From NCBI RefSeq assembly GCF_014652815.1, contig NZ_BMZN01000003.1, positions 327,429-391,428 of the forward strand: a stretch of 64,000 nt of DNA, read 5' to 3'. The notes below the pieces were generated by a model. It did no database searches. It was not told where the DNA came from and saw only the letters and a program-made list of their open reading frames with translations. The first letter of the stretch is position 1; each line of letters begins with the position of its first letter. This DNA is from Alcaligenes pakistanensis (lineage in GTDB: Bacteria; Pseudomonadota; Gammaproteobacteria; Burkholderiales; Burkholderiaceae_B). Below, in pieces: positions 1 to 11,780 of the stretch. The position numbers and the translations under genes are program-made.

Positions 1-414
1 GGCGTGCGCTACATGTACCACGATCCTTGCCACAGCCCCATGAAGCTGCAAGACCCCATGAAAACAGTCAAATCCCTGGTGGGCGACAGCACCATCAAGG
101 CAGATCGTTGTTGTGGTGAGTCGGGCACACTGGCTGTGTCGCGTCCCGACATCTCCACGCAAATCCGTTTCCGCAAGCATGAAGAACTGCAAAAGAACCA
201 GGATGCCGTCCGCGCCGATGGCTTCCAGGGCGAAGTCAAAGTGCTGACTTCCTGTCCGTCCTGCCTGCAAGGTTTGTCCCGCTACGAGGACGAAACCAAG
301 ATGGATGCGGATTACATCGTGGTGGAAATGGCCAAGCACATGCTGGGCGAGAACTGGATGGCAGACTACGTACGCCATGCCAACGATGGTGGTATTGAGC
401 GCGTTCTGGTCTAA
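1..414 (+). CDS. C-terminal part of DUF3683-type FAD-binding/(Fe-S) oxidoreductase (5' truncated by window)
   Basis: This open frame runs in from before base 1 and ends at a TAA at 412-414, so only about 137 C-terminal residues are visible. They carry a cysteine-rich CCG-type domain: DPCHS near the start, then CCGESG, then SCPSCL. Such domains bind Fe-S clusters or act in electron transfer in GlcF-, GlpC- and heterodisulfide-reductase-like proteins. The ending GGIERVLV and the overall wording match the very large FAD-linked oxidase/Fe-S fusion proteins (DUF3683) of Burkholderiales, as I recall them. The substrate is not known to me. A stand-alone glycolate oxidase iron-sulfur subunit is the main alternative. 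A hairpin terminator follows the stop. Confidence 0.75.
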   Translation, partial: GVRYMYHDPCHSPMKLQDPMKTVKSLVGDSTIKADRCCGESGTLAVSRPDISTQIRFRKHEELQKNQDAVRADGFQGEVKVLTSCPSCLQGLSRYEDETKMDADYIVVEMAKHMLGENWMADYVRHANDGGIERVLV

Positions 415-436
415 GCCAAACGCATCACTCCCCTTG

Positions 437-466
437 AACAGGCCGGCTTTATGTCGGCCTGTTTTG
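437..466 (+). terminator. Intrinsic terminator after the oxidoreductase gene
   Basis: A perfect 9-bp stem (AACAGGCCG with CGGCCTGTT) encloses a 9-base loop and is followed by a short T stretch, 22 bases after the stop codon. It separates the oxidoreductase from the next gene. Confidence 0.75.
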
Positions 467-605
467 TAAACAGCTCCTTGACGGGGAGCAGGTCGCAGAC
501 ACGGCCTAGGGCACTTGTACTGTTGGGCCGCCGCAAGTTAAGAAAGCCCTCCGGGCGCAACAAGTCCAAAGCGCAGTGTGAGAGTTTTTCAGAATAGGTG
601 TTTTT

Positions 606-1100
606 ATGTCTGTTGATGATCCATTGCTAATCAGCCTGCAAACCCTGCTCCGCAGTGAACGCACGGCAGCGCTGGGAACCCTCAGCAATCAAGGATTGCC
701 GGTGGTCTCCCGCGTCCCCTTTGCTATCTGCCCAGAACAAGCCAGCATCATCATCCACATCAGCGAAATGGCGGCTCATACCCGTTATTTACTGCAACGC
801 CCCGATGCCAGCCTGATGATCGGCCAAAGCGAGCACGGTCAGGATGCCGTCCATGACTTGCCCCGTGTCACCTTTCAGATGCTGGCCCGTAAACTGGAGC
901 GCGAGCAGCCCGACTGGGAGCAAGCCAAGCAGGCCTATACCGCCCGTTTCCCTGACATGGAGTTCTTGAGCCGCTTTACGGACTTCCATTTCTTTGCCCT
1001 GGATCTGGTCAGAGTGCGCCATATCGCTGGGTTCGCAGCGGCACGGACCTTGAAGCCTGAATGGATACGCGCCTTGCTGGCAGAGCCTGTGGCCAATTGA
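606..1100 (+). CDS. HugZ-like pyridoxamine 5'-phosphate oxidase-family protein
   Basis: The 164-residue product resembles the FMN-binding split-barrel proteins of the PNPOx/HugZ group. The N-terminus has the usual helix followed by the strand AALGTLSNQGLPVVSRVPF, where flavin-fold proteins test a small substrate, and later HFFALDLVRVRHIAGFAAA, typical of HugZ-like proteins that bind or degrade haem or serve as general flavin reductases. It lacks the longer C-terminal haem-utilisation domain of full-length HugZ. The ATG at 606 was kept because the fold begins almost at once. It stands alone between a terminator and the autotransporter pair, so context gives no substrate. A role in haem use is possible but not shown. 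Confidence 0.7.
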   Translation: MSVDDPLLISLQTLLRSERTAALGTLSNQGLPVVSRVPFAICPEQASIIIHISEMAAHTRYLLQRPDASLMIGQSEHGQDAVHDLPRVTFQMLARKLEREQPDWEQAKQAYTARFPDMEFLSRFTDFHFFALDLVRVRHIAGFAAARTLKPEWIRALLAEPVAN

Positions 1101-1111
1101 GGCCCACAGGC
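1085..1111 (+). terminator. Possible hairpin at the end of the HugZ-like gene
   Basis: GCCTGTGG pairs with CCACAGGC around an 11-base loop that contains the stop codon. There is no clear T tract, and a second hairpin (GCTGGAG/CTCCAGC, 1138-1156) follows. Together they may end transcription, but this is weak evidence. Confidence 0.3.
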
Positions 1112-1167
1112 TTGCAATCATAGCCAGCCTCGAAGGCGCTGGAGTCCCGCTCCAGCCAATAGCCACA

Positions 1168-1458
1168 TCAAAACACCTTAAAACAACGACAAGCCAGGGT
1201 GCCTTCACCCATTGCAGGGTGTGCGCCGTCTCCAGAATGTTGCTGGCCTTGCAACAAAATCGTCACTAGCTGATTTCCAGGCAAGGAAATCCAAGCACCA
1301 ATTAAACGCCCCTCGCACCAGATAAATCGCCACTCACTTTCCTGGCTCTCCCAACACCGTCGCACGTTTTCGCTTGTTTCAAACGCCAAGCATGACAAAA
1401 CGTAAATTTGGCCGCTATAAGATTCAACAGCTACGACCTTAAATGGCGTGCAACGCAT
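1168..1458 (-). CDS. Doubtful small hypothetical protein, antisense in the autotransporter leader
   Basis: The stretch 1101-1521 holds no plus-strand gene. On the minus strand there is a 96-codon frame from an ATG at 1458 whose product looks like an ordinary folded sequence, with tryptophans spread through ESEWRFIWCEGRLIGAWISL. I recognise no family, and there is no good ribosome binding site. It would cover most of the upstream region of the first autotransporter gene, including any promoter there. It could be a real orphan gene or a chance frame. Confidence 0.25.
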   Translation of the reverse strand: MRCTPFKVVAVESYSGQIYVLSCLAFETSENVRRCWESQESEWRFIWCEGRLIGAWISLPGNQLVTILLQGQQHSGDGAHPAMGEGTLACRCFKVF

Positions 1459-1521
1459 TCGACAACACGAACTCACAACGCGTTGCCGCCAAGCGTAGAA
1501 AAACCCCCAGGAGAGAAAGAG

Positions 1522-4317
1522 ATGTCGAACAAGAAACGCAGCACCTATGTGCTGGTGCAAATGGCTTTACTGAGCCTGGTTTTTCCAGGTCTCGCCCATG
1601 CCGAACCAGATGGCTCGCTGGCGCAGTGGCGCACCAAAGAATACAAACGTCAGCCTGGCCTGGACATGATCAATGCCGCCAAAGCCTACTCGCTGGGCTT
1701 TACTGGCAGGGGCGTAACAGTCGGCATCCTGGACACGGGCATTGCTGCCACCCACCCCGAATTTGCGGGCGCACTTGTCGGGGGTTTTGACTTCAACACC
1801 CATACTCCCTATACCAATAGCCAAGGAGTGGACTCGGACGATGCGCCGGGCCATGGCACTCACGTTGCTGGAATTGTCGGTGCACGTCGTGATGGCTTGG
1901 GGATGCACGGCGTTGCATTTAACAGCTCTCTGTTTCCTGTCGCCTACGGAGAGCCCGATGATGACGACGATGATGATGACGATGACACCGAACCTACTCG
2001 AGAAGAAGCCGCAGCCCACTTTGATCGGCTTGCCTCCCAAGGCTGGAACTACCTGGCGCAGTTCAAACTGCCCATTATTAATAGCAGCTTGGGAGTCAAC
2101 GACTGTGCCAAGTCGTACGCTCCACCTTGCCATGTTGTAGATTATGGCTCGGCACAAGGCGCTCTGGACTGGCAGCCATTAATTATTGACGCCTTCAAAA
2201 ACAGTGCACAAGCGGGCACCCTGATGGTGTTTGCCACCGGCAATGAAGCCCAAGACCACCCCGACCTGCTGGCCGGTTCGCCCTACTGGTTTCCCGAACT
2301 GAAAGACAATTGGCTGGCCGTCACGGCCTTGGATGAAAAAGGCAATCTGGCCTCCTATGCCAATAAATGCGGTGTAGCGGCTGAATGGTGTCTGGCGGCA
2401 CCGGGAGGCGGCCACGCCCCCGGCATTAACTCAGTCAACTCAGGCGGTGGCTACGCCCACCTGAGCGGCACCTCCATGGCCTCCCCCCACGTTGCGGGCG
2501 CGGCTGCGCTCGTCAAAGAGGCCTTTCCCTACTTCACCGCCTATCACCTGCAACAAACCTTGCTGACCACTGCGACCTCCATGGGCGATCCGTCCATTTA
2601 CGGCTGGGGCCTGATGAATGTGGGTAAGGCCGTGCAAGGCCCCGGACAATTCACCCGCCTGTTCGATGTGGATACGCTAGGCTACAACTCCACTTTCGCC
2701 AATGACATCAGCGGCACGGGCGGTCTGCACAAACGCGGTTCCGGCTCTCTGGAGCTGACCGGCAATAACAGCTATACCGGCGACACCACCGTCAGCGCAG
2801 GTCGTCTGGCCGTCAATGGCACACTGGCCTCTGCCGTGACCGTCGAACGTGAGGGAACGCTGGGCGGTTCCGGTACCGTCGCTCAAGTCGACAACTATGG
2901 CACCCTGGCTCCAGGCAATTCGGTTGGCACACTGACCGTCAGCGGCGACTACATTGCCTATGCTGGCTCAGTGCATGAGCTGGAGGTCGGTCCTGCAGGT
3001 GCAACAGATCGTCTGGTTGTCGGTGGTGCTGCCCATATCGACGGCACCCTGAAGCTGGCCGGTGGCCCCTTCCGTCAGAACGTGGCTTACTCCTTTCTGG
3101 ATGCAGCCAATGGTGTGACAGGTCAGTACAGCCACATTACATACGACATGGCTTTCTTGTCGCCTACTCTGCTTTACGGCCCCAGTCTGTCCTTGATGAT
3201 CAAGCGTAATGACACGCCGTTTGCCACGTTTGCCAATACAGGGAACCAGAAAGCCGTGGCCAATGCCTTGGACACTGGGTCGGATCAACCTCCGGCCGCT
3301 ATGGCCGAGCTGTATGACACGGTGCTCAATGCCCAATCCGATAGCGTGGCAGGCTATATGGAGCAACTGCAAGGTCAGATCCATGCAGGCACGACTTCCG
3401 CATTGCTCGGCAATGGCGACCTACTGCCACGTACCTTGGGCAAACAGGCGGCTGGTGCCCGTAATGCAACGGGGAAAGATACTGTTTTGTGGGCTGAGGT
3501 CATCCATCAACAACGTGATCTGGACGGTGACGACAACAGCCAGGATGTACGCCATAAAGTCGGCGGCCTGTTCCTGGGTGGCGATACCGCTCTTGGCGAA
3601 CAAGGATGGCGCATGGGTGCCTCCTTGGGCTATTTGGAAAACCGCATCAAGCTGGATGATCACCGTCAGACTTCGCGTAGCAACAGCTACAGCGCCGCTC
3701 TATACGGAACCCAAGCGTGGGAAATGGGTTCGGGCAGTCTGAACCTGCTGGCCGGTGGCGCGTACACCCGCCACAGCCTGGACAGCGAACGCTCCATCTC
3801 CATTCACCAGTACGAGACCCTGAAAGCCGACTACAAGGCGCATAGCATTCAAGCTTTTGCCCAGTTGGGTTACCGCATGCCCGTCAGCCCCCGCTCCAGC
3901 GTCGAGCCCTACGCCAGCGTGAACTGGCATCAACTGCGTCACGGCTCCTTCAGCGAATCCGGTGGCCAAGCCGCTTTGCGTGGTGACTCGCAACGTCAGA
4001 ACCTGAGCACAGTAACGCTGGGCCTGCGTGGCACCACCGAGCTGGATCTGTCCAAAACCACATTGTCCTTAAGTGCTGGCTTGGGCTGGCGTCATGCCTT
4101 GGGTGACACCGCCCCCGAACGTGAACTGGCCTTTGCCGCCCTGCCCGGCAGCAACTTCCATGTCAGCGGTGCGCCTATCGCCAAGAACGCCGCCGTAGCC
4201 GAATTGGGTGCTGAGCTGAAAGCCGGCAAAAGCACCTCCTTCGGCCTGAACTACCAAGGACAGTTTGGCCGCAACCAGGACCACGCCGGATCTCTGTTCA
4301 TGAAGGTTCGCTTCTAA
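1522..4317 (+). CDS. Autotransporter serine protease (subtilisin S8 family), copy 1
   Basis: This 931-residue protein is a type V secreted protease. A signal peptide (1 to about 27, ending LAHA) is followed by a subtilase domain with Asp71 (GILDTG), His111 (GHGTHVAG), the oxyanion Asn241 and Ser318 (GTSMASPH). A passenger-repeat linker follows (GNNSYTGDTTVSAGRL, then GTLAPGNSVGTLTVSGDY), then a C-terminal beta-barrel of about 290 residues ending in Phe (LFMKVRF), as outer-membrane barrels do. Residues 146-155 are ten consecutive aspartates, in a loop between the His and oxyanion regions. I chose the ATG at 1522 over the longer frame from 1408 because AGGAGAGAAAGAG lies directly before it and it begins the signal peptide. 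The next gene is a close paralogue. Confidence 0.92.
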   Translation: MSNKKRSTYVLVQMALLSLVFPGLAHAEPDGSLAQWRTKEYKRQPGLDMINAAKAYSLGFTGRGVTVGILDTGIAATHPEFAGALVGGFDFNTHTPYTNSQGVDSDDAPGHGTHVAGIVGARRDGLGMHGVAFNSSLFPVAYGEPDDDDDDDDDDTEPTREEAAAHFDRLASQGWNYLAQFKLPIINSSLGVNDCAKSYAPPCHVVDYGSAQGALDWQPLIIDAFKNSAQAGTLMVFATGNEAQDHPDLLAGSPYWFPELKDNWLAVTALDEKGNLASYANKCGVAAEWCLAAPGGGHAPGINSVNSGGGYAHLSGTSMASPHVAGAAALVKEAFPYFTAYHLQQTLLTTATSMGDPSIYGWGLMNVGKAVQGPGQFTRLFDVDTLGYNSTFANDISGTGGLHKRGSGSLELTGNNSYTGDTTVSAGRLAVNGTLASAVTVEREGTLGGSGTVAQVDNYGTLAPGNSVGTLTVSGDYIAYAGSVHELEVGPAGATDRLVVGGAAHIDGTLKLAGGPFRQNVAYSFLDAANGVTGQYSHITYDMAFLSPTLLYGPSLSLMIKRNDTPFATFANTGNQKAVANALDTGSDQPPAAMAELYDTVLNAQSDSVAGYMEQLQGQIHAGTTSALLGNGDLLPRTLGKQAAGARNATGKDTVLWAEVIHQQRDLDGDDNSQDVRHKVGGLFLGGDTALGEQGWRMGASLGYLENRIKLDDHRQTSRSNSYSAALYGTQAWEMGSGSLNLLAGGAYTRHSLDSERSISIHQYETLKADYKAHSIQAFAQLGYRMPVSPRSSVEPYASVNWHQLRHGSFSESGGQAALRGDSQRQNLSTVTLGLRGTTELDLSKTTLSLSAGLGWRHALGDTAPERELAFAALPGSNFHVSGAPIAKNAAVAELGAELKAGKSTSFGLNYQGQFGRNQDHAGSLFMKVRF

Positions 4318-4563
4318 GCAAGGCAGCTGCAAGGTGGTGGCTGCCTCGCTCAGTCACCATCTTCGCAACAAAATAAGCAGGCATGAAAAATCTCGGCGAT
4401 GCACAGACATGCTGGAGCCGCTTAATAGAGCACGACCTCGACGACATATCGGCCCATAAGAACAAGATTAAACGGCCATGCCGTTAAATATGTCTCAAGG
4501 ATATCAACGGCAAACTTTCGCAACGAATTGCCGCCACATATAAAAAGCCCAAGAGAGGAAGAG
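4318..4563 (+). other. Spacer between the two autotransporter genes
   Basis: These 246 bases carry no gene. They hold the 15-base motif CAGGCATGAAAAATC (4378-4392), which recurs at 7428-7442 after the second gene, and a region before the second start (CGCAACGAATTGCCGCC) that resembles the sequence before the first. The repeated flanks suggest that the duplicated unit included the leader and the 3' end of the gene. The second copy may have its own promoter here. Confidence 0.6.
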
Positions 4564-7368
<2,805 letters not shown>

Positions 7369-7440
7369 TCTGACACGCCCCAGGGCGGGGCTTGCATCAT
7401 GCTCTCCTCGCCCTGCCCTCACCCAGACAGGCATGAAAAA

Positions 7441-7468
7441 TCCCTGCAATGCATAAGCATGGCAGGGA
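7441..7468 (+). terminator. Hairpin after the second autotransporter gene
   Basis: TCCCTGC pairs with GCAGGGA, and AATGC/GCATG nearly continues the stem, between the convergent autotransporter and apt genes. No T tract follows on the plus strand. On the minus strand the A-rich GAAAAAT before it would give a T-rich tail, so it may act for apt instead. Confidence 0.45.
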
Positions 7469-7511
7469 TACAGGCTAGATCACCAGCCGACTGCAACTCG
7501 GCCTACCGCGA

Positions 7512-8063
7512 TCAGCGATCTGTTTCTTTAAAACTGCAGACGGTGTAAACCGACAAGCCGGAATCAGTCACAGCTTTAGAACCGCCCAACTCGGGCAGAT
7601 CAATAATGGCAGCGGCTTCCACCACATTGGCACCCAAACGCTGCAACAAGCGCGCAGCAGCCAACAAGGTACCGCCTGTAGCGATCAGGTCATCAATCAG
7701 CAAAACACGCTGACCAGGGCGCACTGCATCGGTGTGCATCTCGACGCTGGCATTGCCATACTCCAGGGAATACTCTTCAGCCACAGTGTTGAACGGCAAT
7801 TTGCCCTTTTTACGAACAGGTACAAAACCCAGATTCAGCTCATACGCCAGAACCGAGCCCACAATAAAGCCACGCGCATCCACACCCGCTACCAGATCCA
7901 GCTTTTGTCCCATGTAACGGTAGACAAACAGATCAATCAACACCCGGAAAGACCGTGGATCTTGCAAAACGGGGGTGATATCGCGGAAAGTCACCCCTGG
8001 CTTTGGCCAGTCCGGCACATTGCGAATGATTTGACGGATGTACTGGGTGGGATCAATTTGCAT
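7512..8063 (-). CDS. apt: Adenine phosphoribosyltransferase
   Basis: The 183-residue enzyme converts adenine and PRPP to AMP in purine salvage in the cytosol. It shows the type I phosphoribosyltransferase PRPP loop [13 protein letters not shown], the early [12 protein letters not shown] segment typical of Apt, and [12 protein letters not shown] chose the ATG at 8063 ([11 protein letters not shown]) rather than the longer frame from 8129, since Apt proteins start close to this point. It is a single gene, with a sigma-70-like promoter about 60 bases upstream, and it is convergent with the autotransporters. Confidence 0.95.
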   Translation of the reverse strand: MQIDPTQYIRQIIRNVPDWPKPGVTFRDITPVLQDPRSFRVLIDLFVYRYMGQKLDLVAGVDARGFIVGSVLAYELNLGFVPVRKKGKLPFNTVAEEYSLEYGNASVEMHTDAVRPGQRVLLIDDLIATGGTLLAAARLLQRLGANVVEAAAIIDLPELGGSKAVTDSGLSVYTVCSFKETDR

Positions 8064-8120
8064 GTCAAAGCTTCTACAACAAAAAATCCGGGCGCGAAGG
8101 GCGCTCTTGGATACGTTGCA

Positions 8121-8148
8121 AGTGTACACAATTGGGCAGCAGCAACAA
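8121..8148 (-). promoter_or_regulatory. Putative sigma-70 promoter of apt
   Basis: Read on the minus strand, TTGTTG (8148-8143) and TACACT (8126-8121) are separated by 16 bases, with the apt start about 58 bases downstream. Spacing and hexamers are reasonable but not tested. Confidence 0.45.
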
Positions 8149-8233
8149 GGGCTCGTCCGGCTTGTGCTCGTAAGTTGTACTAATACGACGCGATTAGCGC
8201 AAAATCCCTACAAACTTGACCCGAGCCATCCTT

Positions 8234-9928
8234 TTAGTTTGGCTCTAAAGTATTTATTGGCGTGCTGGATTTAGCCTGCAAACGACCAGCCTCAAACTGA
8301 TAAACGCGATCGACCAGGGGCAGCAAACGAGTATCGTGGGTAGCCATAATGACGGTCTTGCCACGCGCTGCCGTCAAAATATCCTGCATCAAAGCCTGGC
8401 TGGTGGGGCCATCCAGGCTGGCCGTAGGTTCATCCAGAAACCAGATATGGGCAGGGGACAACAGTACGCGCGCCAGACACAGGCGGCGCTGTTGCCCTAA
8501 GGACAATTGCTGACCGCCCTCGCCCAACCAAGTATCCAGGCCCTGCGGCAAATCACGCACTGCCGAGTCCAACTGAGCATCGTGCAACACCTGCCAAATG
8601 CGTTGTTCGGAGGCGGTCGGCTCGGCCAGAAGCAGATTGTCTCGTACCGAACCCAGAAACAGCGGCGAATCCTGTGCCAATAAAGCGCAATGTTCAAACC
8701 AACTGGTGCGGGTCCAGTTTTGGGCCGCCTCACCCTCAACAAGATATTGCTGACCCGATACAGGCAGCAAGCGCATCAATACGCCTAATAAAGTCGATTT
8801 ACCTGAACCGCTAGGCCCAAAAATGGCAAGGTGATCGCCGGGCTGAACTTGCAGCGACATGTGTTCAAGCACAGCTTGCGAACCATAGGAAAAATTCAGA
8901 TCGGTGATTTCCAGGGAAGCAGGCCTGCCCAGCGTAATACCTTGCCCATGTTCCTGTTCCATATCAACCGGCTCATCCAGAATCGTCAGTAAACGATGAC
9001 TGGCTGCTTGTACCTCACCCAGCCGGGAAGCCCCGCGCATCATGGGGGCCATGATCTCGAACAGGCCCAATAAAGCCAATACCAGGCCCACCCATAAAGG
9101 ACCGCTCATTGCTTGCAAATTGACCTGCTGCGCACCCACCAGCAAACAGATCATCAAGGCCACACCCATCAAAACCTGCTGGAAAAACTGACCCACAATT
9201 CCCCAGCCATTGCTGCGCAAACGAGCTTGCCCCAGCTGCTGGCTAAGCTTGTCCACTTGTTCCTGTACCGCATCCGCTGCCGCAAAGACCTGAATGTCGG
9301 CATAGGCCCGGATGGCTTGATGGACCAGAACGCGCTGGCGGTTTTCCAATTCATGCACCTGTTGGGCCGCACGACTGGCTCCACGCGCACAAATATAGGG
9401 AATCAGACAGGCCGCTATTAATAAGCAGGCCAAAATCAGCCAGGCCCACCACGACAACCAGGTTTGCAACACAGCACTGAATACCAGCCCCGCCACCACG
9501 GCCGTGCTCAAGGGCACCAGGATCAGCAAAAGCACCAAATCCAGAATCGCGACGTCAGAGGTCAGGCTGGATGCCAGCTCACCGTCCCGAAACTGGGCCA
9601 AACGAGACTGGCTAAAACGGCTCAGACGACCAAAGACCAGGCTACGTATGCGTACCTGTAGATCCAGGGTTAGGGCATGGCCGACCACTCGCTCCAGATA
9701 ACGAGAGGTAATGCGCCAAAAGGACAGGCCACGGATCATGGCCGAAGGGCCAAACAGGTTGAACACAATGCCTAAGGTCGCCAAGAAGGCACTACTCAAA
9801 AACCAACCCGCAACGCCCAACAGGCCCACGCCGGCCGCCACCGTGCTGATCGCCAACAGAACGGTGAACAACACGGCACCGCGTCGTGCTCGCAGGCTGG
9901 CACTCAAGAGGCGGAACCAGGCTTTCAT
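8234..9928 (-). CDS. cydC: Heterodimeric ABC exporter subunit CydC (cytochrome bd biogenesis)
   Basis: CydC pairs with CydD in the inner membrane to form the ABC exporter reported to move glutathione and cysteine to the periplasm, which is needed for assembly of cytochrome bd. The 564-residue product has an N-terminal six-helix ABC transmembrane domain and a C-terminal ATPase with Walker A GPSGSGKST, signature LSLGQQRR and Walker B IWFLDEPTASLD. The ATG at 9928 forms an ATGA overlap with the cydD stop, so the two are translationally coupled. It is the last gene of the cyd operon. About 170 bases separate it from apt. Confidence 0.93.
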   Translation of the reverse strand: MKAWFRLLSASLRARRGAVLFTVLLAISTVAAGVGLLGVAGWFLSSAFLATLGIVFNLFGPSAMIRGLSFWRITSRYLERVVGHALTLDLQVRIRSLVFGRLSRFSQSRLAQFRDGELASSLTSDVAILDLVLLLILVPLSTAVVAGLVFSAVLQTWLSWWAWLILACLLIAACLIPYICARGASRAAQQVHELENRQRVLVHQAIRAYADIQVFAAADAVQEQVDKLSQQLGQARLRSNGWGIVGQFFQQVLMGVALMICLLVGAQQVNLQAMSGPLWVGLVLALLGLFEIMAPMMRGASRLGEVQAASHRLLTILDEPVDMEQEHGQGITLGRPASLEITDLNFSYGSQAVLEHMSLQVQPGDHLAIFGPSGSGKSTLLGVLMRLLPVSGQQYLVEGEAAQNWTRTSWFEHCALLAQDSPLFLGSVRDNLLLAEPTASEQRIWQVLHDAQLDSAVRDLPQGLDTWLGEGGQQLSLGQQRRLCLARVLLSPAHIWFLDEPTASLDGPTSQALMQDILTAARGKTVIMATHDTRLLPLVDRVYQFEAGRLQAKSSTPINTLEPN

Positions 9929-11625
9929 GCCGTCAGGACTCCTTGGGCTATACGTAGCTGGTTCGAGCACATGGCAGCCAACTGCTCATCATGCGTCGCC
10001 ACAACAAGACAACGCCCCTGACAGAAGCGCAGAATATTACGCATGACCTGATCTCGTGTGGCCGCATCCAGCCGGGAGCTAGGCTCATCGAGCAGCACGA
10101 CATGGGGGTCGGTCAAGAAAAGACGAGCCAAAGCCAAACGCTGAATCTGGCCCCCAGACAGGCCAAAGCCGCCTTCGCCCAACGCAGTTTGCAGACCCTC
10201 GGGCAAAGCACGAACGAACTCGGTAGCGCAAGCGTGTTCCAGCGCCTGCCACAACTGTTCATCACTGGCTTGTGGAGCGGCCAGGCGCAAGCCATCGGCA
10301 ATCGTGCCCATGGCTAAAAAAGCTTGTTGGGAAATCAGCACGACCCCGTCGTGGCGAGTCAGCAAACGCCCGGCAGTATCGCTATTACGCAGCAGAATTT
10401 CACCCTGCGTTAACGGTCGCAAACCAATCAGGCTTTCCAGCAGACTGGTTTTGCCCGAGCCGCTGGCACCCAAAACAGCGTAGGACTGATCGATATAAAG
10501 CTGCAAACCCGGCACATCCAGCAACGTCCCCGGCCCGCCTAATTGCGGTAGCCGCACATGACGCAGCACCAAAACCGGCAAGTTGGGAAAAACGGCTTCC
10601 ACAGCCGCACTGGTGGGCGCGGCGGGAATCAAATCCTGCCCTAGGCTCGACCACAGCCTATCCACTTCCACCGCCGCAGCACGCGCCGCGGCGCGGTCAT
10701 GATAATTAGCCGCTAACTGGCGTAATGGCTGATAAGCCTCGGGGGCCAGGAGCAGACAAAACAAACCCTGCTGCAAACTGATTCCGGAGAAGGACTCGCC
10801 CAGATAGCCTAAGTACCCCAAACCAATATAAACAGCGATACCGGCCACACCCAAAGCGGCAAAAAACTCCAGCACAGCGGAGGACAAAAAAGCGATACGC
10901 AGCACCTTCATGGTGCGGGTACGCAATTCCTGGCTGGCCAGTTCCACGCGCTGCAACTCATCCTGCCCGCGCCCCATCAAACTTAAGGTGAAAATACCGC
11001 GTAGACGGTCGGCAAAAAAACCGGATAAACGTAAGGTCGTTTGCTGTTGCTCACGGCTGGCGGCTTCCGCCCCCCACCCCACTAAGGCCATGAACAGGGG
11101 AATCAAAGGGGTACTGAGCAGCAAGATCAGGGCAACAATGCCATCCACCGGCAAAACCGCGAGCACCAGTGCTAAAGGCACCAAAGCCGCTGCCCCCATA
11201 CAAGGGATATAGCGCGTCACAAAGCCATCCAGCGCTTCAATTTGCGTGATCAGACTGGTGGAGAGCTCGCCGCTATTGCTGGCCCGCAAACGGGGCACCG
11301 TGCTGCGAAACAGTCGGGAAAACAAATCAGAACGCAGCCCTTGTTTCAGTTGTTCTGAAACCTTCTGGGCGCGACGCTCACCCAAAGCGGAAATAGCGGC
11401 GCGCAGCAGCAAGAGCGCCGCCACCATCAAAATAGAGAAAAGCTGCCCTGTCCAGGGCAAGCCATCGACCACAATCGCTTGCACAATCTGCGCCAGCAAC
11501 CAGGCCTGGGGAATCAGTAATGCGCCAGCCAGCACTGGGGCCAGCATAGAAGCCCGCAAAGCCGTGCGGGCGCGGCTGGAGAATTGCTCCAGCCACTGTT
11601 GCGCCGTTGGACTTTGCGGGGTCAA
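9925..11625 (-). CDS. cydD: Heterodimeric ABC exporter subunit CydD (cytochrome bd biogenesis)
   Basis: The 566-residue partner of CydC has a membrane domain followed by an ATPase with Walker A GASGSGKTS, signature LSGGQIQR and Walker B VVLLDEPSSRLD. The start appears to be TTG at 11625, which lies directly after the cydX TGA (TGATTG). The next Met would remove the first 26 residues, which include a tryptophan-containing helix present in CydD proteins, so I keep TTG. An unusual start right after a stop suggests expression by reinitiation from cydX. The gene overlaps cydC by four bases. Confidence 0.93.
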   Translation of the reverse strand: MTPQSPTAQQWLEQFSSRARTALRASMLAPVLAGALLIPQAWLLAQIVQAIVVDGLPWTGQLFSILMVAALLLLRAAISALGERRAQKVSEQLKQGLRSDLFSRLFRSTVPRLRASNSGELSTSLITQIEALDGFVTRYIPCMGAAALVPLALVLAVLPVDGIVALILLLSTPLIPLFMALVGWGAEAASREQQQTTLRLSGFFADRLRGIFTLSLMGRGQDELQRVELASQELRTRTMKVLRIAFLSSAVLEFFAALGVAGIAVYIGLGYLGYLGESFSGISLQQGLFCLLLAPEAYQPLRQLAANYHDRAAARAAAVEVDRLWSSLGQDLIPAAPTSAAVEAVFPNLPVLVLRHVRLPQLGGPGTLLDVPGLQLYIDQSYAVLGASGSGKTSLLESLIGLRPLTQGEILLRNSDTAGRLLTRHDGVVLISQQAFLAMGTIADGLRLAAPQASDEQLWQALEHACATEFVRALPEGLQTALGEGGFGLSGGQIQRLALARLFLTDPHVVLLDEPSSRLDAATRDQVMRNILRFCQGRCLVVATHDEQLAAMCSNQLRIAQGVLTA

Positions 11626-11766
11626 TCAGACCTCGATATTTGCATTGGCCTTGGAGGAAGCTGCATTCTGCAAAGCAGTGTTCTCACGCAGCTCGAACCA
11701 CATCGCATTCAAGATAGAAAATGCGCAGGCTAGACCCAAACCTAAAACCCAAGAGAAGTACCACAT
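11626..11766 (-). CDS. cydX: Cytochrome bd small subunit CydX
   Basis: A 46-residue frame begins MWYFSWVLGLGLACAF and continues with one transmembrane helix and NAMWFE. This is the hallmark of CydX/YbgT, the single-helix subunit that packs against CydA and stabilises the haem groups of cytochrome bd. A strong ribosome binding site (GGAGG, 8 bases before ATG) supports it. It sits 14 bases after cydB and its stop touches the cydD start. It is short enough to be missed by default gene calling. The C-terminal tail (about residues 26-46) is hydrophilic and probably cytoplasmic. Confidence 0.93.
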   Translation of the reverse strand: MWYFSWVLGLGLACAFSILNAMWFELRENTALQNAASSKANANIEV

Positions 11767-11780
11767 ATGCGCTGGCCTCC

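Noticed and set aside
1567-2157. Long minus-strand frame across the poly-Asp region of the first autotransporter (and a similar one at 4732-5121)
   Set aside because: The runs of Ile and Val in these frames are only the reverse reading of GAT/GAC repeats, and the plus-strand protease is certain.
10272-10709. Plus-strand frame with WWARRESNPAL, reminiscent of products from tRNA regions
   Set aside because: It lies inside cydD on the other strand; no tRNA cloverleaf could be drawn.
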